DNA of 64,000 bases from Mycobacteroides immunogenum (GTDB lineage Bacteria > Actinomycetota > Actinomycetes > Mycobacteriales > Mycobacteriaceae): positions 1,488,001 to 1,552,000 of the forward strand of contig NZ_CP011530.1 in NCBI RefSeq assembly GCF_001605725.1, given 5' to 3'. The notes beneath the pieces were generated by a model. The model searched no databases, was not told where the DNA came from, and was given only the letters and a program-made list of their open reading frames with translations. A program made the translations under genes and the position numbers. Positions within the stretch are counted from its first letter, which is position 1. Each line of letters starts with the position of its first letter. Shown in pieces: positions 40,507-50,404 of this stretch.

Positions 40507-42398
40507 GCCTGCGTCATCGCGAAATAGGCGCCGCGGCGTGCCAGCAGTTCCGCGTGTGTGCCGCTCTCCGCGACACGGCCGCCATCCAGCACGACAATGC
40601 GATCGGCGTCGCGAATCGTGGAAAGTCGATGGGCGATAATAAAACTCGTCCGGTCTCGACGCAGCTCGGCCATCGCTCGCTGGATACGTAGCTCGGTACG
40701 GGTGTCCACCGAACTGGTGGCCTCGTCGAGTATCAGCAGTTGCGGCCGTGCCAGAAAGGCACGTGCGATGGTGATCAGCTGTTTCTCTCCCGCGCTGATG
40801 TTCCCGCCGTCATCGGCGATCCTGGTGTCATATCCGTCGGGAAGTGTGCGCACGAGTCGGTCCACGTATGCGGCACGTGCGGCCTCCAGGATCTCGTCCT
40901 CGGAGGCTCCTGGCCGGCCGTAGGCGATGTTCTCGGCGATGGTGCCGCCGAATAGCCAGGTGTCCTGCAGCACCATCCCGACCCGTGAACGCAGATCGTC
41001 TCGGGTCATGGTTGAGATATCAACGCCGTCAAGCAATATTCGGCCGGAATCGATGTCGTAGAAGCGCATCAGGAGGTTCACCAGGGTCGTTTTTCCCGCC
41101 CCTGTCGGGCCGACGATCGCGACGGTCTGCCCCGGCTCCACACGTAGCGACAACCCTTCGATCACCGGGTTGCCGGGGGAGTAGCCAAAGCTGACGTCCT
41201 CGAACTCGACACGCGGAGAACCGCGCGGCGCCGTCGCCGGGGCCGCTGGGTCCGGCACTTCCTCGTCGGCGTCCAGTAGCTCGAAAACTCTTTCGGCACT
41301 GGCCAGTCCGGACTGCAGGGTGTTGTACATCGCTGCCACTTGTGTCAGCGGTTGATTGAACTGCCGCACGTACTGGCTGAAGGCCTGGATGCTGCCCAGG
41401 GTCAGATCGCCCGAGGCCACCTTGAGGCCGCCGGCCACCGCGACCGCGACATAGCTCAGGTTCCCGATGAACGCGGTTGCCGGCGAGACCAGGCCGGAGA
41501 AGAACTGCGCGCCGAATGCGCTGCGGTAGACCTCGGCGTTTCGTTCCGCGAAGGTGGCTTCGGCCTCCGCGCGATGCCCGTAGGTCTTGACGATGGTGAA
41601 GCCGCTGTAAGTCTCTTCGATGTGGGCGTTCAGCTGGCCGGTGTTGGCCCATTGCGCCACGAACAGCCGCTGTGACCGGCGGGCGATCGCGCGCGTCACC
41701 CAGAGCGACAACGGCACCGTCGCGACCGTGATCATCGCCAGCATGGGTGAAATGGTGAGCATCATGGCCAGCACGGCGACCAGGGTCAGCATCGAACTCA
41801 GCAGCTGATTGATGCTCATCTGCAGCGATGTCTGGATATTGTCGACATCATTGGTCACGCGGCTCAGGATCTCGCCGCGTTGACGGGAGTCGAAGTACGA
41901 CAACGGAAGACGATGCAGCTTGTCTTCAACGTCCGTGCGCAGGGCTACCACGGTGCGTTGCACCGTCACGTTCAGGAGCCGGGCCTGCACCCACCCCAGC
42001 AGCCCCGCCGTCAGGTACAGACTCAAGGCCAGTGCCAAGGTCATGCCTATCGCGCGGAAGTCGACGCCTTGCCCCGGTGTCACATTCATGCCGGATAGCA
42101 TCTGCGCGAACTGTCCGTCCCCCCGGGCGCGGGCGGCATTGATGGCTTGTTCCTTGCTCTGCCCCGCGGGCAGTGCTCTTCCGATCACTCCGTTGAACAA
42201 CAGGTCGGTGGCATGCCCCAGGATCCGTGGTCCGATCACCCCGACCGCGATCCCGGTCATCGATAGGGCGATCACGGTGATCGTCAGGAAGCGCTGCGGG
42301 GCAAGGCGCCTCACCATACGGACGGCGGTGGCGCGGAAATCGCGTGAGCGCTCCGCCGGACCTTGTTGCACGCCCCGGAAGCCGATCGCCCGGGTCAC
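40503..42398 (-). CDS. ABC half-exporter, canonical ATPase site (Rv1272c-like)
   Basis: A 631-residue type IV ABC exporter, the same length I recall for Rv1272c. Six membrane helices (about 30-340) precede an ATPase domain with Walker [13 protein letters not shown], signature [14 protein letters not shown], Walker [11 protein letters not shown] and H-loop IIAHRLST. The signature has SAGEK instead of SGGQ. GTG at 42398 overlaps the partner's stop as GTGA; the frame is open further upstream only as antisense or shadow of the partner. It should pair with the product of 42395-44140 and export lipids or drugs. Confidence 0.9.
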   Translation of the reverse strand: MTRAIGFRGVQQGPAERSRDFRATAVRMVRRLAPQRFLTITVIALSMTGIAVGVIGPRILGHATDLLFNGVIGRALPAGQSKEQAINAARARGDGQFAQMLSGMNVTPGQGVDFRAIGMTLALALSLYLTAGLLGWVQARLLNVTVQRTVVALRTDVEDKLHRLPLSYFDSRQRGEILSRVTNDVDNIQTSLQMSINQLLSSMLTLVAVLAMMLTISPMLAMITVATVPLSLWVTRAIARRSQRLFVAQWANTGQLNAHIEETYSGFTIVKTYGHRAEAEATFAERNAEVYRSAFGAQFFSGLVSPATAFIGNLSYVAVAVAGGLKVASGDLTLGSIQAFSQYVRQFNQPLTQVAAMYNTLQSGLASAERVFELLDADEEVPDPAAPATAPRGSPRVEFEDVSFGYSPGNPVIEGLSLRVEPGQTVAIVGPTGAGKTTLVNLLMRFYDIDSGRILLDGVDISTMTRDDLRSRVGMVLQDTWLFGGTIAENIAYGRPGASEDEILEAARAAYVDRLVRTLPDGYDTRIADDGGNISAGEKQLITIARAFLARPQLLILDEATSSVDTRTELRIQRAMAELRRDRTSFIIAHRLSTIRDADRIVVLDGGRVAESGTHAELLARRGAYFAMTQA

Positions 42399-44140
42399 GC
42401 GAAGACCGCCTGAGAATCGCAGATCTCCCGATACGTGCCGCAGCACTGTGTCAGCTCGGCATGGGTGCCGGCGGCGGCCACCCGGCCGTCCTCCAGCACC
42501 ACGATCAGGTCGGCGTCCGCCACGGTCGAGATGCGCTGCGCCACCACAATCACGGTGGCGTCGGCGGCCACCTCGCGCAGCGCCTGGCGCAGTCGTGCGT
42601 CGGTGCGTACGTCGAGTGCCGAGAACGCGTCGTCGAACAGGTAGATACCCGGACGGCGAATGACCGCACGCGCGATGGCGATGCGCTGACGCTGTCCGCC
42701 GGAGAAGTTGATGCCGCCCTGCGATACCGGCGTCTGTAGTCCGGCGCCGTGCGCGCGCACGAAGTCCGCTGCCTGGGCGACCCGGAGCGCTTCCCACATC
42801 TCGTCCTCGGTGGCATCCGCCTTGCCGTAACGCAGATTGCTTTCCACCGTGCCGGAGAACAAGTACCCCCGCTGCGGAACCAAACCCAATACCGTCCACA
42901 GGTCTTCCGGGTCATAGCGCCGGACGTCATTGTCACCCACGCGCACCGAACCGGCAGTGACGTCGTGCAAGCGCGGAACCAGGCTCAGGAGCGTGCTCTT
43001 CCCGCATCCAGTGGCGCCGACGATGGCGGTGACCGTGCCGGGCCGTGCGGTGAACGAAACACCTTCCAGCACGGCGCGTTCGGCTCCGGGATAGCGGAAT
43101 CCGGCGTCGACGAACTCGACACCCGGATTCAGGACTTCGGCACGAACCGGATCCGGCGGTGCGGTGATGGACCCGGTGGTCTCGAATACCTCGGTGATCC
43201 GTTCGGCACAGGCCGAAGCGCGCGGCACCATGACGGCCAGCATGGTGAGCATCATCATCGACATGAGGATCTGCAGGAAGTAGGACAAGAACGCCACCAG
43301 CGATCCGACCTGCATCTGCCCGTGGTCGATACGTAGGCCCCCGAACCAGATCAACGCGACACTGGAAGTGTTGATGACCAGCGAGGTGGCGGGCAGCATC
43401 AAGGCCTGCCATCGGCCCGCGGCCAGCGCCGCTTCCGACACCTCGGCGACTGCCGCGCCAAATCGGCGACGTTCCACAGCTTCTCGGGTGAACGCGCGGA
43501 CGACCCGAATCCCGGACAGCTGTTCGCGCATTACCCGGTTGATGGCGTCGATGAGGCGCTGCATGCGGCGGAATATCGGCAGCATCGATCGCACGATGTA
43601 CCAATTGGCCAGCGCCAGCGCCGGCATGCTCACCATGAGCAGCCAGGACAAGCCCGCGTTCTGATGAATCGCCATGGCGATACCGCCGACGCACATGATG
43701 GGGGCGGTCACCAGCATGGTGCAGGTGACCTGAACCAGCAGCTGCAGCTGTTGAACGTCATTGGTGGTGCGCGTCAACAAGGTGGCCGCGCCGAACCTGG
43801 CCGACTCTTCGGCGGAGAACCCGATGACGTGATGGAAAAGGGCCGAACGCATATCGCGGCCGAAACCCATTCCGGTCCTGGAACCGAAGTACACGGCGCC
43901 GATCGAACAGGCGATCTGCACGAGCGTGACGGCCAGCATCACCGTGCCGAGCCGCAGGATCATGCGGGTATCGCCTTGTGCCACCCCGTCATCGATGATC
44001 GCCGCGTTGACCGTCGGCAGATACAACGAAGCCAGCGTGCTGATGATCTGCAACATGACCACTGTCGCGATCACGCCGCGATACGGGCGCACATATCGCG
44101 GCAGAAGGGCCCGCAACTGACCCTGAGGCATGGGCACCAC
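42395..44140 (-). CDS. ABC half-exporter with degenerate ATPase site (Rv1273c-like)
   Basis: A 581-residue half-exporter (Rv1273c is about 582). After six helices comes Walker [13 protein letters not shown], a perfect signature [15 protein letters not shown], but Walker B reads [12 protein letters not shown], with Asp for the catalytic Glu, and the H-loop reads VVAQRIST, with Gln for His. Asymmetric exporters such as TM287/288 and BmrCD have one degenerate site of this kind. With the neighbour it should form a heterodimer. GTG at 44140 or ATG at 44131 may start it; I see no strong ribosome site. Confidence 0.9.
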   Translation of the reverse strand: MVPMPQGQLRALLPRYVRPYRGVIATVVMLQIISTLASLYLPTVNAAIIDDGVAQGDTRMILRLGTVMLAVTLVQIACSIGAVYFGSRTGMGFGRDMRSALFHHVIGFSAEESARFGAATLLTRTTNDVQQLQLLVQVTCTMLVTAPIMCVGGIAMAIHQNAGLSWLLMVSMPALALANWYIVRSMLPIFRRMQRLIDAINRVMREQLSGIRVVRAFTREAVERRRFGAAVAEVSEAALAAGRWQALMLPATSLVINTSSVALIWFGGLRIDHGQMQVGSLVAFLSYFLQILMSMMMLTMLAVMVPRASACAERITEVFETTGSITAPPDPVRAEVLNPGVEFVDAGFRYPGAERAVLEGVSFTARPGTVTAIVGATGCGKSTLLSLVPRLHDVTAGSVRVGDNDVRRYDPEDLWTVLGLVPQRGYLFSGTVESNLRYGKADATEDEMWEALRVAQAADFVRAHGAGLQTPVSQGGINFSGGQRQRIAIARAVIRRPGIYLFDDAFSALDVRTDARLRQALREVAADATVIVVAQRISTVADADLIVVLEDGRVAAAGTHAELTQCCGTYREICDSQAVFA

Positions 44141-44232
44141 TGTCGCACACGCCAGATGAGGTCATGGCGCACGCGGTTCAACCACGCTGGCGACAAACCC
44201 GCAGCTCAGTGGTTGACTGCGGTTTGTGCCGC

Positions 44233-44238
44233 TACAGT
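44233..44238 (+). promoter_or_regulatory. -10 box giving leaderless lprB
   Basis: TACAGT lies 6 bases before GTG at 44245, so transcription would start at or next to the start codon. No ribosome site precedes this GTG. The box lies in the 104-base gap to the divergent ABC genes. Confidence 0.5.
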
Positions 44239-44244
44239 GCACAT

Positions 44245-44832
44245 GTGAGGTTGGGCTTAGGTTCTCGCAACATGTGGAGCAAGTGTGCTGTCGCGCTGGT
44301 GATGGTCGCACTCGTAGTGAGCGGCTGTTCGGGTGGTGACAAGTCCGATCAGCCCAACGGCACCGCGCCGAATGCGACCGCGCCGGCGCAGACCAAGTCC
44401 AAGGGCGTTGATGGTCCGATGTTCACCGAATGCGGTGGCGTCAGCGACCAGGCGATGATGCAGATGACCAAGGTTGTGGGCTTGGTGGGCACCGCCAAGA
44501 ACTCGGTCGGTTGCGTTTGGCTGCGTGGCGGCAGCATCGTCGGGCCACACTTCTCCTTCAACTGGTACCGAGGCAGCCCCATCGGTCGCGAGCGCGCGAC
44601 GGAGGAGCGGACTCGCCCGAGCGTCGAGGACATCGAGATCGCCGGATACAAGGGATTCATCGCCACCAATGGCTACCCCGGAACCGTGACCACTCTCTGC
44701 GAGATCGGCATGGACTTCGGGAACGACTTCATCGAATGGTCGATCAACTTCGAGCCGGGTACGGGTGCCCCGGACTCCTGTGATGTGGCCAAGCAGCTGA
44801 CCGAGACGTCCATCAAGGCGGCCAAGAAATGA
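44245..44832 (+). CDS. lprB: Lipoprotein LprB
   Basis: A 195-residue lipoprotein with signal and lipobox LVMVALVVSGCSGGDK. The mature part matches my memory of LprB (Rv1274): TECGGVSDQAMMQMTKVVGLVGTAKNSVGC, HFSFNWYRGSPIGRERATEERTR, and SVEDIEIAGYKGFIA. The conserved WYRGSPIGRER is a family mark. Function unknown; lipidated on the outer face of the inner membrane. GTG at 44245 is chosen for the leaderless promoter and the basic N-region (RLGLGSRN); ATG at 44272 is the alternative. It overlaps lprC by 4 bases. Confidence 0.87.
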   Translation: MRLGLGSRNMWSKCAVALVMVALVVSGCSGGDKSDQPNGTAPNATAPAQTKSKGVDGPMFTECGGVSDQAMMQMTKVVGLVGTAKNSVGCVWLRGGSIVGPHFSFNWYRGSPIGRERATEERTRPSVEDIEIAGYKGFIATNGYPGTVTTLCEIGMDFGNDFIEWSINFEPGTGAPDSCDVAKQLTETSIKAAKK

Positions 44833-45386
44833 TGCATCGGAAGACGAAGTCACTGTTCGCGGCGGCATGCGTCGCGCTCGTCGCGTGGGGTTCCGCCGGT
44901 TGCGGCGGCACGGTAGACGGTGAGGCCGTCATGCCCGGCAAGGGCGATTCGGCGGAGGGACCCAACGCCGAACAGAAATACCCGAATCTGCTCAAGGAAT
45001 GTGAAGTTCTCACCACGGACGTGCTGGCCAAGGCCGTCGACGCCGACCCGAGGGATATTCAGAGCACCTTCGTGGGCGCGCTGTGCCGGTGGCAGGCCAT
45101 GAGTAAGAGCGGCGGCCTGGTCGACATCACCCGATTCTGGTTCGAGACGGGCAGTCTCGAAGCCGAGAAGGCCACAGCGAACAGCCTGAAGTACAACGTT
45201 CAGGAACGGGCGATCCAGGGGATCCCGTCGATCGTGATGAAGCCACCGGACCAGCCGGGCGCCTGTGGAGTTGCCAGCGATGCCGCAGGTGTTGTTGGAT
45301 GGTGGGTCAACCCGCAGGGCCGAGGCGGAGACTCATGCACGCAGGCAATCAAATTGATGGAAATGACGCTGTCAGTCAACATCTGA
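44829..45386 (+). CDS. lprC: Lipoprotein LprC
   Basis: A 185-residue lipoprotein (DUF3558-like). Signal HRKTKSLFAAACVALVAW runs into lipobox GSAGCGG. The mature domain has Cys residues in LLKECEVLTTDVL, GALCRWQAM, PGACGVASD and GDSCTQAIKL, which may form two disulfides. Same order as Rv1274-Rv1275. Start and stop overlap neighbours, so lprB, lprC and the next gene are one message. Confidence 0.87.
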   Translation: MMHRKTKSLFAAACVALVAWGSAGCGGTVDGEAVMPGKGDSAEGPNAEQKYPNLLKECEVLTTDVLAKAVDADPRDIQSTFVGALCRWQAMSKSGGLVDITRFWFETGSLEAEKATANSLKYNVQERAIQGIPSIVMKPPDQPGACGVASDAAGVVGWWVNPQGRGGDSCTQAIKLMEMTLSVNI

Positions 45387-45937
45387 CGCGTCGTGTTCGC
45401 TCGTCCCGTCTCGCCGGGATGCTTTTGTGTACCGCGCTGGCTCTGGGTGTTCTATTCACCGCGGGGTGCTCTGGCCATCACGGTGAACATATGGGTCATG
45501 ACGCGTCGAGCCTGCACGATGTCAGGGTGGGCCCCGCCTATTCCGAGTGCGGCAGTCTGACCACCCCCGATGTCGCGGCAGTGTTGCACCGGGCCGACCT
45601 CAAGCTTGTGGCGAAGACTCCGGCGGGATGTACCTGGACCCCGAACGGATATTGGAGTGTGCTCCCCAACGTCACCCTGTCCTGGTACCGCGGCAGCCCG
45701 ATCGGGCGCGAGCGCGAGGGGGAGGAGCGGACGCGCGAGGAGGTCAGAGACTTTTCCGCAGCGGGTAAGAACGGTTTCATCAGTTCTACCTACGGGATGT
45801 GTGTCACGGCCCTGGAGTACGGCGACGATCAGTTCTTCGAATTGGCGGTGACCTTGCTCGGGGCCGGCCATGGCACTTCATCGGCCGCGTGTCACTGCGC
45901 GATGAAGCTCTCCTCCCAGGTGGCGGAAAAGGTCTGA
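45335..45937 (+). CDS. Third lipoprotein, LprB paralogue
   Basis: About 200 residues with lipobox GVLFTAGCSGHHGEH and the LprB signature SWYRGSPIGREREGEERTR, so it is a diverged tandem copy of lprB. A His-rich stretch follows the lipidated Cys (GHHGEHMGHDASSLHD) and could bind metal. The end carries ACHCAMKL. The start is uncertain: ATG at 45335 (GGCGGAG upstream) overlaps lprC by 52 bases and gives a basic N-region, while ATG at 45419 gives a signal without positive charges. I do not recall this third gene in M. tuberculosis. Confidence 0.78.
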   Translation: MHAGNQIDGNDAVSQHLTRRVRSSRLAGMLLCTALALGVLFTAGCSGHHGEHMGHDASSLHDVRVGPAYSECGSLTTPDVAAVLHRADLKLVAKTPAGCTWTPNGYWSVLPNVTLSWYRGSPIGREREGEERTREEVRDFSAAGKNGFISSTYGMCVTALEYGDDQFFELAVTLLGAGHGTSSAACHCAMKLSSQVAEKV

Positions 45938-45946
45938 GCCGGGCTG

Positions 45947-46459
45947 CTAGCGCGGTACGTGGAATGTGGTGAGCGAGGCGCCGCCAAGCTCCAGCCGTGA
46001 CCACGGTGAACGTGTCGTCAGGACGGCGATCGACGAGGTCGGAAACTTGGTGGAGATGCGGTTCGCGGCCTCGGCGCTACTGGTACCCACGTCGGCGAGT
46101 GCGAGGGCCAGCTGTGACGTGGTGGGCTCATGCCCCACGACCAGCACGGTGATCGCGGAGTCGGGCACCGCATTGATCTCCCCGAGCGTGATGCCCGGTG
46201 TCGAGTCATACAGCTTGTCGCTGAACCTCACCAGCTGACTGTGCACCCCGGTCTGGGTGAGGGTCGCACGGGTTCGGGTGGCGGTTGAGCACAGCACCGC
46301 GTCAATCCGATTGAAGTGATCTTGCAGCCAAGTCCCGGCCTGCGTCGCCTGTCGGGTGCCACGCAGGTTCAGCGGGCGCTCGTGGTCGTCGACCCCGGGT
46401 GGATACGCCGACTTCGCGTGGCGCATCAGGATCAGGGTGCGCTTGGCGTCATCCGGCAT
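45947..46459 (-). CDS. SixA-like histidine phosphatase
   Basis: A 170-residue branch-1 histidine phosphatase. The phosphate-binding RHG motif is LILMRHAKSAYP, typical of SixA (Arg-His-Ala), with DHERPLNLRGTRQA after it, CSTATRTRATLTQT and the second His in VVGHEPTTSQLA. SixA removes phosphate from phosphohistidine proteins; the target in mycobacteria is unclear. Matches Rv1276c (about 158 residues). ATG at 46459; divergent from the SbcD-like gene. Confidence 0.87.
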   Translation of the reverse strand: MPDDAKRTLILMRHAKSAYPPGVDDHERPLNLRGTRQATQAGTWLQDHFNRIDAVLCSTATRTRATLTQTGVHSQLVRFSDKLYDSTPGITLGEINAVPDSAITVLVVGHEPTTSQLALALADVGTSSAEAANRISTKFPTSSIAVLTTRSPWSRLELGGASLTTFHVPR

Positions 46460-46580
46460 GATTCGTACCGTAGCGGGGCCGCGCGGTGAGCGTCGGGCAA
46501 ATGCCAGACCTGTGGATAGACCTCTGACGCAGGCCGGTGAGGTCAGGCGCGGCATCCCCGAGGTTGTCGGTCGACGGCAA

Positions 46581-46586
46581 TAGACT
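46581..46586 (+). promoter_or_regulatory. -10 box giving a leaderless SbcD-like message
   Basis: TAGACT lies 7 bases before GTG at 46594, so transcription probably starts at the start codon. No ribosome site is visible upstream. Confidence 0.5.
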
Positions 46587-46593
46587 TTCGATC

Positions 46594-47778
46594 GTGAAGT
46601 TCCTGCACACCGCTGACTGGCAGCTCGGCATGACACGGCATTTTCTTGCCGGCGAGGCGCAGCCGCAGTACTCAGCCGCTCGTAGGGAGGCTATTTCCTC
46701 CCTCGGTGAGGTTGCTGTGGCGCAAGGTTGTGGCTTCATGGTGGTGTGTGGCGACGTCTTCGAGTCCAATCAACTCGCACCGCGCGTCATCAGTCAGGCG
46801 CTTGAGGTCATGCGGGGCGTCGGTGTGGACATCTATCTGCTCCCCGGCAACCATGATCCGCTGGACGCGGCCTCTGTGTACACCAGCGAGCTGTTCCTGG
46901 CCGAGAAGCCCGCGAACGTCCACGTGCTTGATGCCGCCGGTATTCATCCGGTGGCTCCCGGTATCGAGCTGGTCGCGGTGCCGTGGCGCTCCAAGGCACC
47001 CACCCACGATCTTGTGGCCGAGCAGCTGGACGGACTCCCCGCCGACGGCACCCGCCGCATCGTGGTGGCCCACGGAGGCGTCGACATCCTGGACCCCGAT
47101 CCGACGAAACCGGCGCTCATCGCGCTGAAGGCCGTCGAAGACGCCATCGCCCGTGGCGCCGTCCACTATGTGGCGCTGGGGGACAAACACTCCCGTACTC
47201 AGGTCGGTTCCAGCGGGCGCATCTGGTATTCGGGCGCTCCCGAGGTCACCAACTACGACGATGTCGAATCCGATCCGGGGCACGCGTTGGTGGTCGATTT
47301 GGACGAGTCGGGAGCGGTCCGGGTCGATGCCCATCACGTGGGCAGATGGCGGTTCGTGACGTTGCGCTGGTCGGTGGATACCGCGCGCGATATCGCCGAC
47401 CTGGGGCTGAATCTGGAGCTCTTCCCCGACAAGGAGCGCACCGTGGTGCGCTTGGCGCTCACCGGAACTCTCAGCGTGACCGACAACGCGCTTCTCGAGG
47501 AGTGCCTGGACAAGTACACGCGGCTGTTCGCCAGCCTGCGAGCGTGGGAACGGCACACCGATATCGCGGTGGTCCCGGCCGACGGAGAGTTCAGTGATCT
47601 GGGGGTTGGCGGGTTCGCCGAATCGGCGATCGCAGAGCTCAAGGACATGGCCGCCGCGGCCGGACCGTCCGCCGCGGACGCTCAGGGCGCGCTGTCATTG
47701 TTGTTGCGCCTCACCTCCGGTGCCGGCCTGGGCGGCCCGGCGAAGGGCGGTGCGCAGAAAAGAGGGGCGGCGGCGTGA
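46594..47778 (+). CDS. SbcD/YhaO-like DNA repair exonuclease (Rv1277-like)
   Basis: A 394-residue calcineurin-type metallo-phosphoesterase. Metal ligands appear in order: FLHTADWQLG (Asp, His; residue 4-13), VVCGDVFESN (Asp), LLPGNHDPLD (Asn, His), IVVAHGGV (His) and YVALGDKHSRTQV (His). The fold is that of Mre11/SbcD nucleases. GTG at 46594 puts the first ligand seven residues in. It overlaps the SbcC/YhaN-like gene as GTGA; the two products should form one nuclease-ATPase complex acting on DNA ends. Confidence 0.88.
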   Translation: MKFLHTADWQLGMTRHFLAGEAQPQYSAARREAISSLGEVAVAQGCGFMVVCGDVFESNQLAPRVISQALEVMRGVGVDIYLLPGNHDPLDAASVYTSELFLAEKPANVHVLDAAGIHPVAPGIELVAVPWRSKAPTHDLVAEQLDGLPADGTRRIVVAHGGVDILDPDPTKPALIALKAVEDAIARGAVHYVALGDKHSRTQVGSSGRIWYSGAPEVTNYDDVESDPGHALVVDLDESGAVRVDAHHVGRWRFVTLRWSVDTARDIADLGLNLELFPDKERTVVRLALTGTLSVTDNALLEECLDKYTRLFASLRAWERHTDIAVVPADGEFSDLGVGGFAESAIAELKDMAAAAGPSAADAQGALSLLLRLTSGAGLGGPAKGGAQKRGAAA

Positions 47779-50399
47779 AGCTGCATCGACTCTCCGTCAC
47801 CAACTACCGCGGGATCGCGCACCGCGACATCACTTTTCCTGATCGTGGTGTTGTCGTGGTCGGTGGCGCCAACGAGATCGGCAAGACCTCGATGATCGAG
47901 GCCCTGGACCTGCTGATCGAATCCAAGGATCGTTCCACCAAGAAAGACGTCAAGCAGGTCAAGCCGACCTTTGCCGATGTCGGATCCGAGGTTGAAGCCG
48001 AGATCAGTTGTGGTCCTTATCGCTTTGTGTACCGCAAAAGGTTTCATAAGCGTGCCGAAACGCATTTGACCGTCATCGAACCGCGCCGTGAGCAGCTCTC
48101 CGGCGACGAGGCGCATCAGCGGGTTCTGGACATGCTCGATCAGTCCATCGACATGAATTTATGGAAGGCGCAACGCGTCCTGCAGTCGGCAGGGGCAGGT
48201 GTGTTGGACCTGTCGTCGAGCGATGCGCTCACCCGGGCGCTGGATCTGGCTGCGGGACAGTCGGTTGCGCTCTCGGGTAGCGAGCCGGATCTGGTGGAGC
48301 GAATCGATGCCGAGTACGCGCTGTACTTCACCGGGACAGGGCGGCCCACTGGTGAATGGGCCAAGGCAGGCGCGCGGCTGACTGCCGCCGAGGACGCTCT
48401 TGCCGTTGCGGGTGAGGCCATGGCAGAGGTCGATCAGCAGGTTCGCGAGCACGACGAGTTGACCCAGGAACTGGCCGCGGTCATCGCCAAGCGTGCCGAG
48501 GTGAATCGCCGTTTGGCGCCGCTGGAAGAAGCCTCCCAAGCGGTTTCGACTCTCATCCAGCAGCGTGACAACGCGATCGTGGTTGCCGAGGCCGCCGAGG
48601 CGGCCGCGGTGGCAGCGCACACAAAGCGCGATGAACGGGCGCAGCTGCTCTCCGATATCCAGGCCCGTAGGACATCCATCGACGCTCTCGCGGAACAGGT
48701 TTCCGTCACGGCAGCGGCGCACGAAACGGCCAAGCAGGTAGGCGAGGCGGCCGAGATCGCAGCGGCGCGGGCGACGGCCGCCGTCGACGCGGCCCGCACC
48801 CAGCTGGAAACGGCGCGCGACACCCTGGAACGTGCGCTGGCCCGGGACGAGGTGGACGGGCTGGCGGCACGAGTGTCACGTATCGACCTCACCACGCGGC
48901 AGTTGGCATCGATCGGCGCGGAGCTCGCGTCGGTGGTCATTACCGCGCAGAGCCTGAGTGCGGTCGAGACCGCCGCCCGCGCCGTCGGCATGGCCGAGGC
49001 AGCCTTGGCGACGGCCTCGGCACAGGTCGAGGTCCGGGCGCTCGCCGACGTCGAGATCACCGTCAACGGTGAGCAGCTGCGGGTCGCGGCGGGTGAACAG
49101 TGGGCCAGTGCTGCGACGGACACCATCGAGATCGCCGCCCCTGGTGTGGCCGTCGCCCGAATCATCCCGGGGGCCAATGCGGCTCAGCTTCGCGACAACC
49201 TCGACGCCGCGCGCCAGACGCTGACCGGTGCGCTGACGGCCGCCGGCGTCGCCGATGTCGGACAGGCGCAGCAGCAGTATGCGCGGCGCACTGAGCTGAA
49301 TGCCGAACGTGACCGGTTGACCGCGCTGCTCGATGGCCTGATGGGTTCGGAGAATCTCGATGCCTTGCGCGAGAAGCTGAGCAGACTACGGGAATTGGTT
49401 CCGGAGGCCACCGGACTGTGGGATGCGATCGACCCCGCACAAGCTCGCGCCGAGGTCACCCGGCTGATCGGTGAGGTGGAACGTCTACAGGCTGAAGAGA
49501 TAACCCACCGCCGGGCCGTCCAGGCCGCCGGTCAACAGCTCGCGGAGAAGGCCGCCGATGCCATGGCGGCACGGGAGAAGCGTGCCGCGCGTGCCGACGA
49601 GCTGGCCGCTGCCGAGCAGCGTCTTGCCCACGTACGATCCTCCGCTTCCGATGATCTGCTGACCGAGCGCCATGAGCGGGCGGTGCAGGCGGCCGACCTG
49701 ACCGCCCGGCGTGTCACCGACCTCGTGAGTCAGTTGGCGGCGCTGGAGGCCGACAAGGTGCGCGCCGAGCTGGCCGAGGCCTCGGCAGTGGCGCGGGCGC
49801 TGGATGAGCGGCATGAGTCGACGCGGGATCGGCTGCGCGATATCTCGGTGCGGCTGGAGGTGTTCGGTAGGCAGGGGCGTCAGGATCAACTGGATGCGGC
49901 CGCCTCCGAACGCGAATACGCGGCAACGGAGTTCACCCGGATCGGCGCGAAGGCGCGGGCCGTCGATACGTTGCGGTCGGTGATGATGCGGCACCGTGAC
50001 GGTATGCGGTTGCGGTACGTCGACCCGTTCCGCGCGGAACTGGAACGGTTGGGGCGCATGGTCTTCGGCCCCACCTTCGAAGTGGACATTGATGGCGACC
50101 TGAGCATTCGCAGCCGGACCTTGGAGGGCAGGACCGTGCCGTATGAGTCACTGTCGGGCGGCGCGAAGGAGCAGCTGGGCATAGTGGCGCGGCTGGCCAG
50201 CGCCGCACTGGTGGCGCCTCAGGACGCGGTGCCCGTCATCATCGATGACGCGTTGGGGTTCACCGACAGTGACAGGCTTGAGCGAATGGGCGAAGTCTTC
50301 GATGCGGTGGGCACCGAGGCGCAGGTGATCGTGCTGACCTGCAGCCCCGACCGCTATCATGCGGTGACCGGCGCGCAGCGAATCAGCTTGTCGGCCTGA
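47775..50399 (+). CDS. SbcC/YhaN-like coiled-coil ATPase without zinc hook (Rv1278-like)
   Basis: An 874-residue SMC-like ATPase. Walker A is VGGANEIGKTSMIEA (30-44); the C-terminal half-domain has LSGGAKEQLGIVARL and Walker B VPVIIDDALGFTD, with Asp-Asp instead of Asp-Glu. Between lie Ala/Glu-rich coiled coils (about 190-420 and 490-720), split by a short beta-rich segment (about 425-470). Only two Cys residues exist (in SCGPYRF and LTCSPDRY), so there is no CxxC zinc hook as in Rad50. This fits the YhaN branch. Works with the nuclease overlapping its start. Confidence 0.88.
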   Translation: MKLHRLSVTNYRGIAHRDITFPDRGVVVVGGANEIGKTSMIEALDLLIESKDRSTKKDVKQVKPTFADVGSEVEAEISCGPYRFVYRKRFHKRAETHLTVIEPRREQLSGDEAHQRVLDMLDQSIDMNLWKAQRVLQSAGAGVLDLSSSDALTRALDLAAGQSVALSGSEPDLVERIDAEYALYFTGTGRPTGEWAKAGARLTAAEDALAVAGEAMAEVDQQVREHDELTQELAAVIAKRAEVNRRLAPLEEASQAVSTLIQQRDNAIVVAEAAEAAAVAAHTKRDERAQLLSDIQARRTSIDALAEQVSVTAAAHETAKQVGEAAEIAAARATAAVDAARTQLETARDTLERALARDEVDGLAARVSRIDLTTRQLASIGAELASVVITAQSLSAVETAARAVGMAEAALATASAQVEVRALADVEITVNGEQLRVAAGEQWASAATDTIEIAAPGVAVARIIPGANAAQLRDNLDAARQTLTGALTAAGVADVGQAQQQYARRTELNAERDRLTALLDGLMGSENLDALREKLSRLRELVPEATGLWDAIDPAQARAEVTRLIGEVERLQAEEITHRRAVQAAGQQLAEKAADAMAAREKRAARADELAAAEQRLAHVRSSASDDLLTERHERAVQAADLTARRVTDLVSQLAALEADKVRAELAEASAVARALDERHESTRDRLRDISVRLEVFGRQGRQDQLDAAASEREYAATEFTRIGAKARAVDTLRSVMMRHRDGMRLRYVDPFRAELERLGRMVFGPTFEVDIDGDLSIRSRTLEGRTVPYESLSGGAKEQLGIVARLASAALVAPQDAVPVIIDDALGFTDSDRLERMGEVFDAVGTEAQVIVLTCSPDRYHAVTGAQRISLSA

Positions 50400-50404
50400 G
50401 CGAC

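Noticed and set aside
42399..42899. Upstream extension of the 40503-42398 ABC exporter frame
   Set aside because: Arg/Gly-rich shadow of the partner ABC gene; GTG at 42398 overlaps the partner stop and gives 631 residues as expected.
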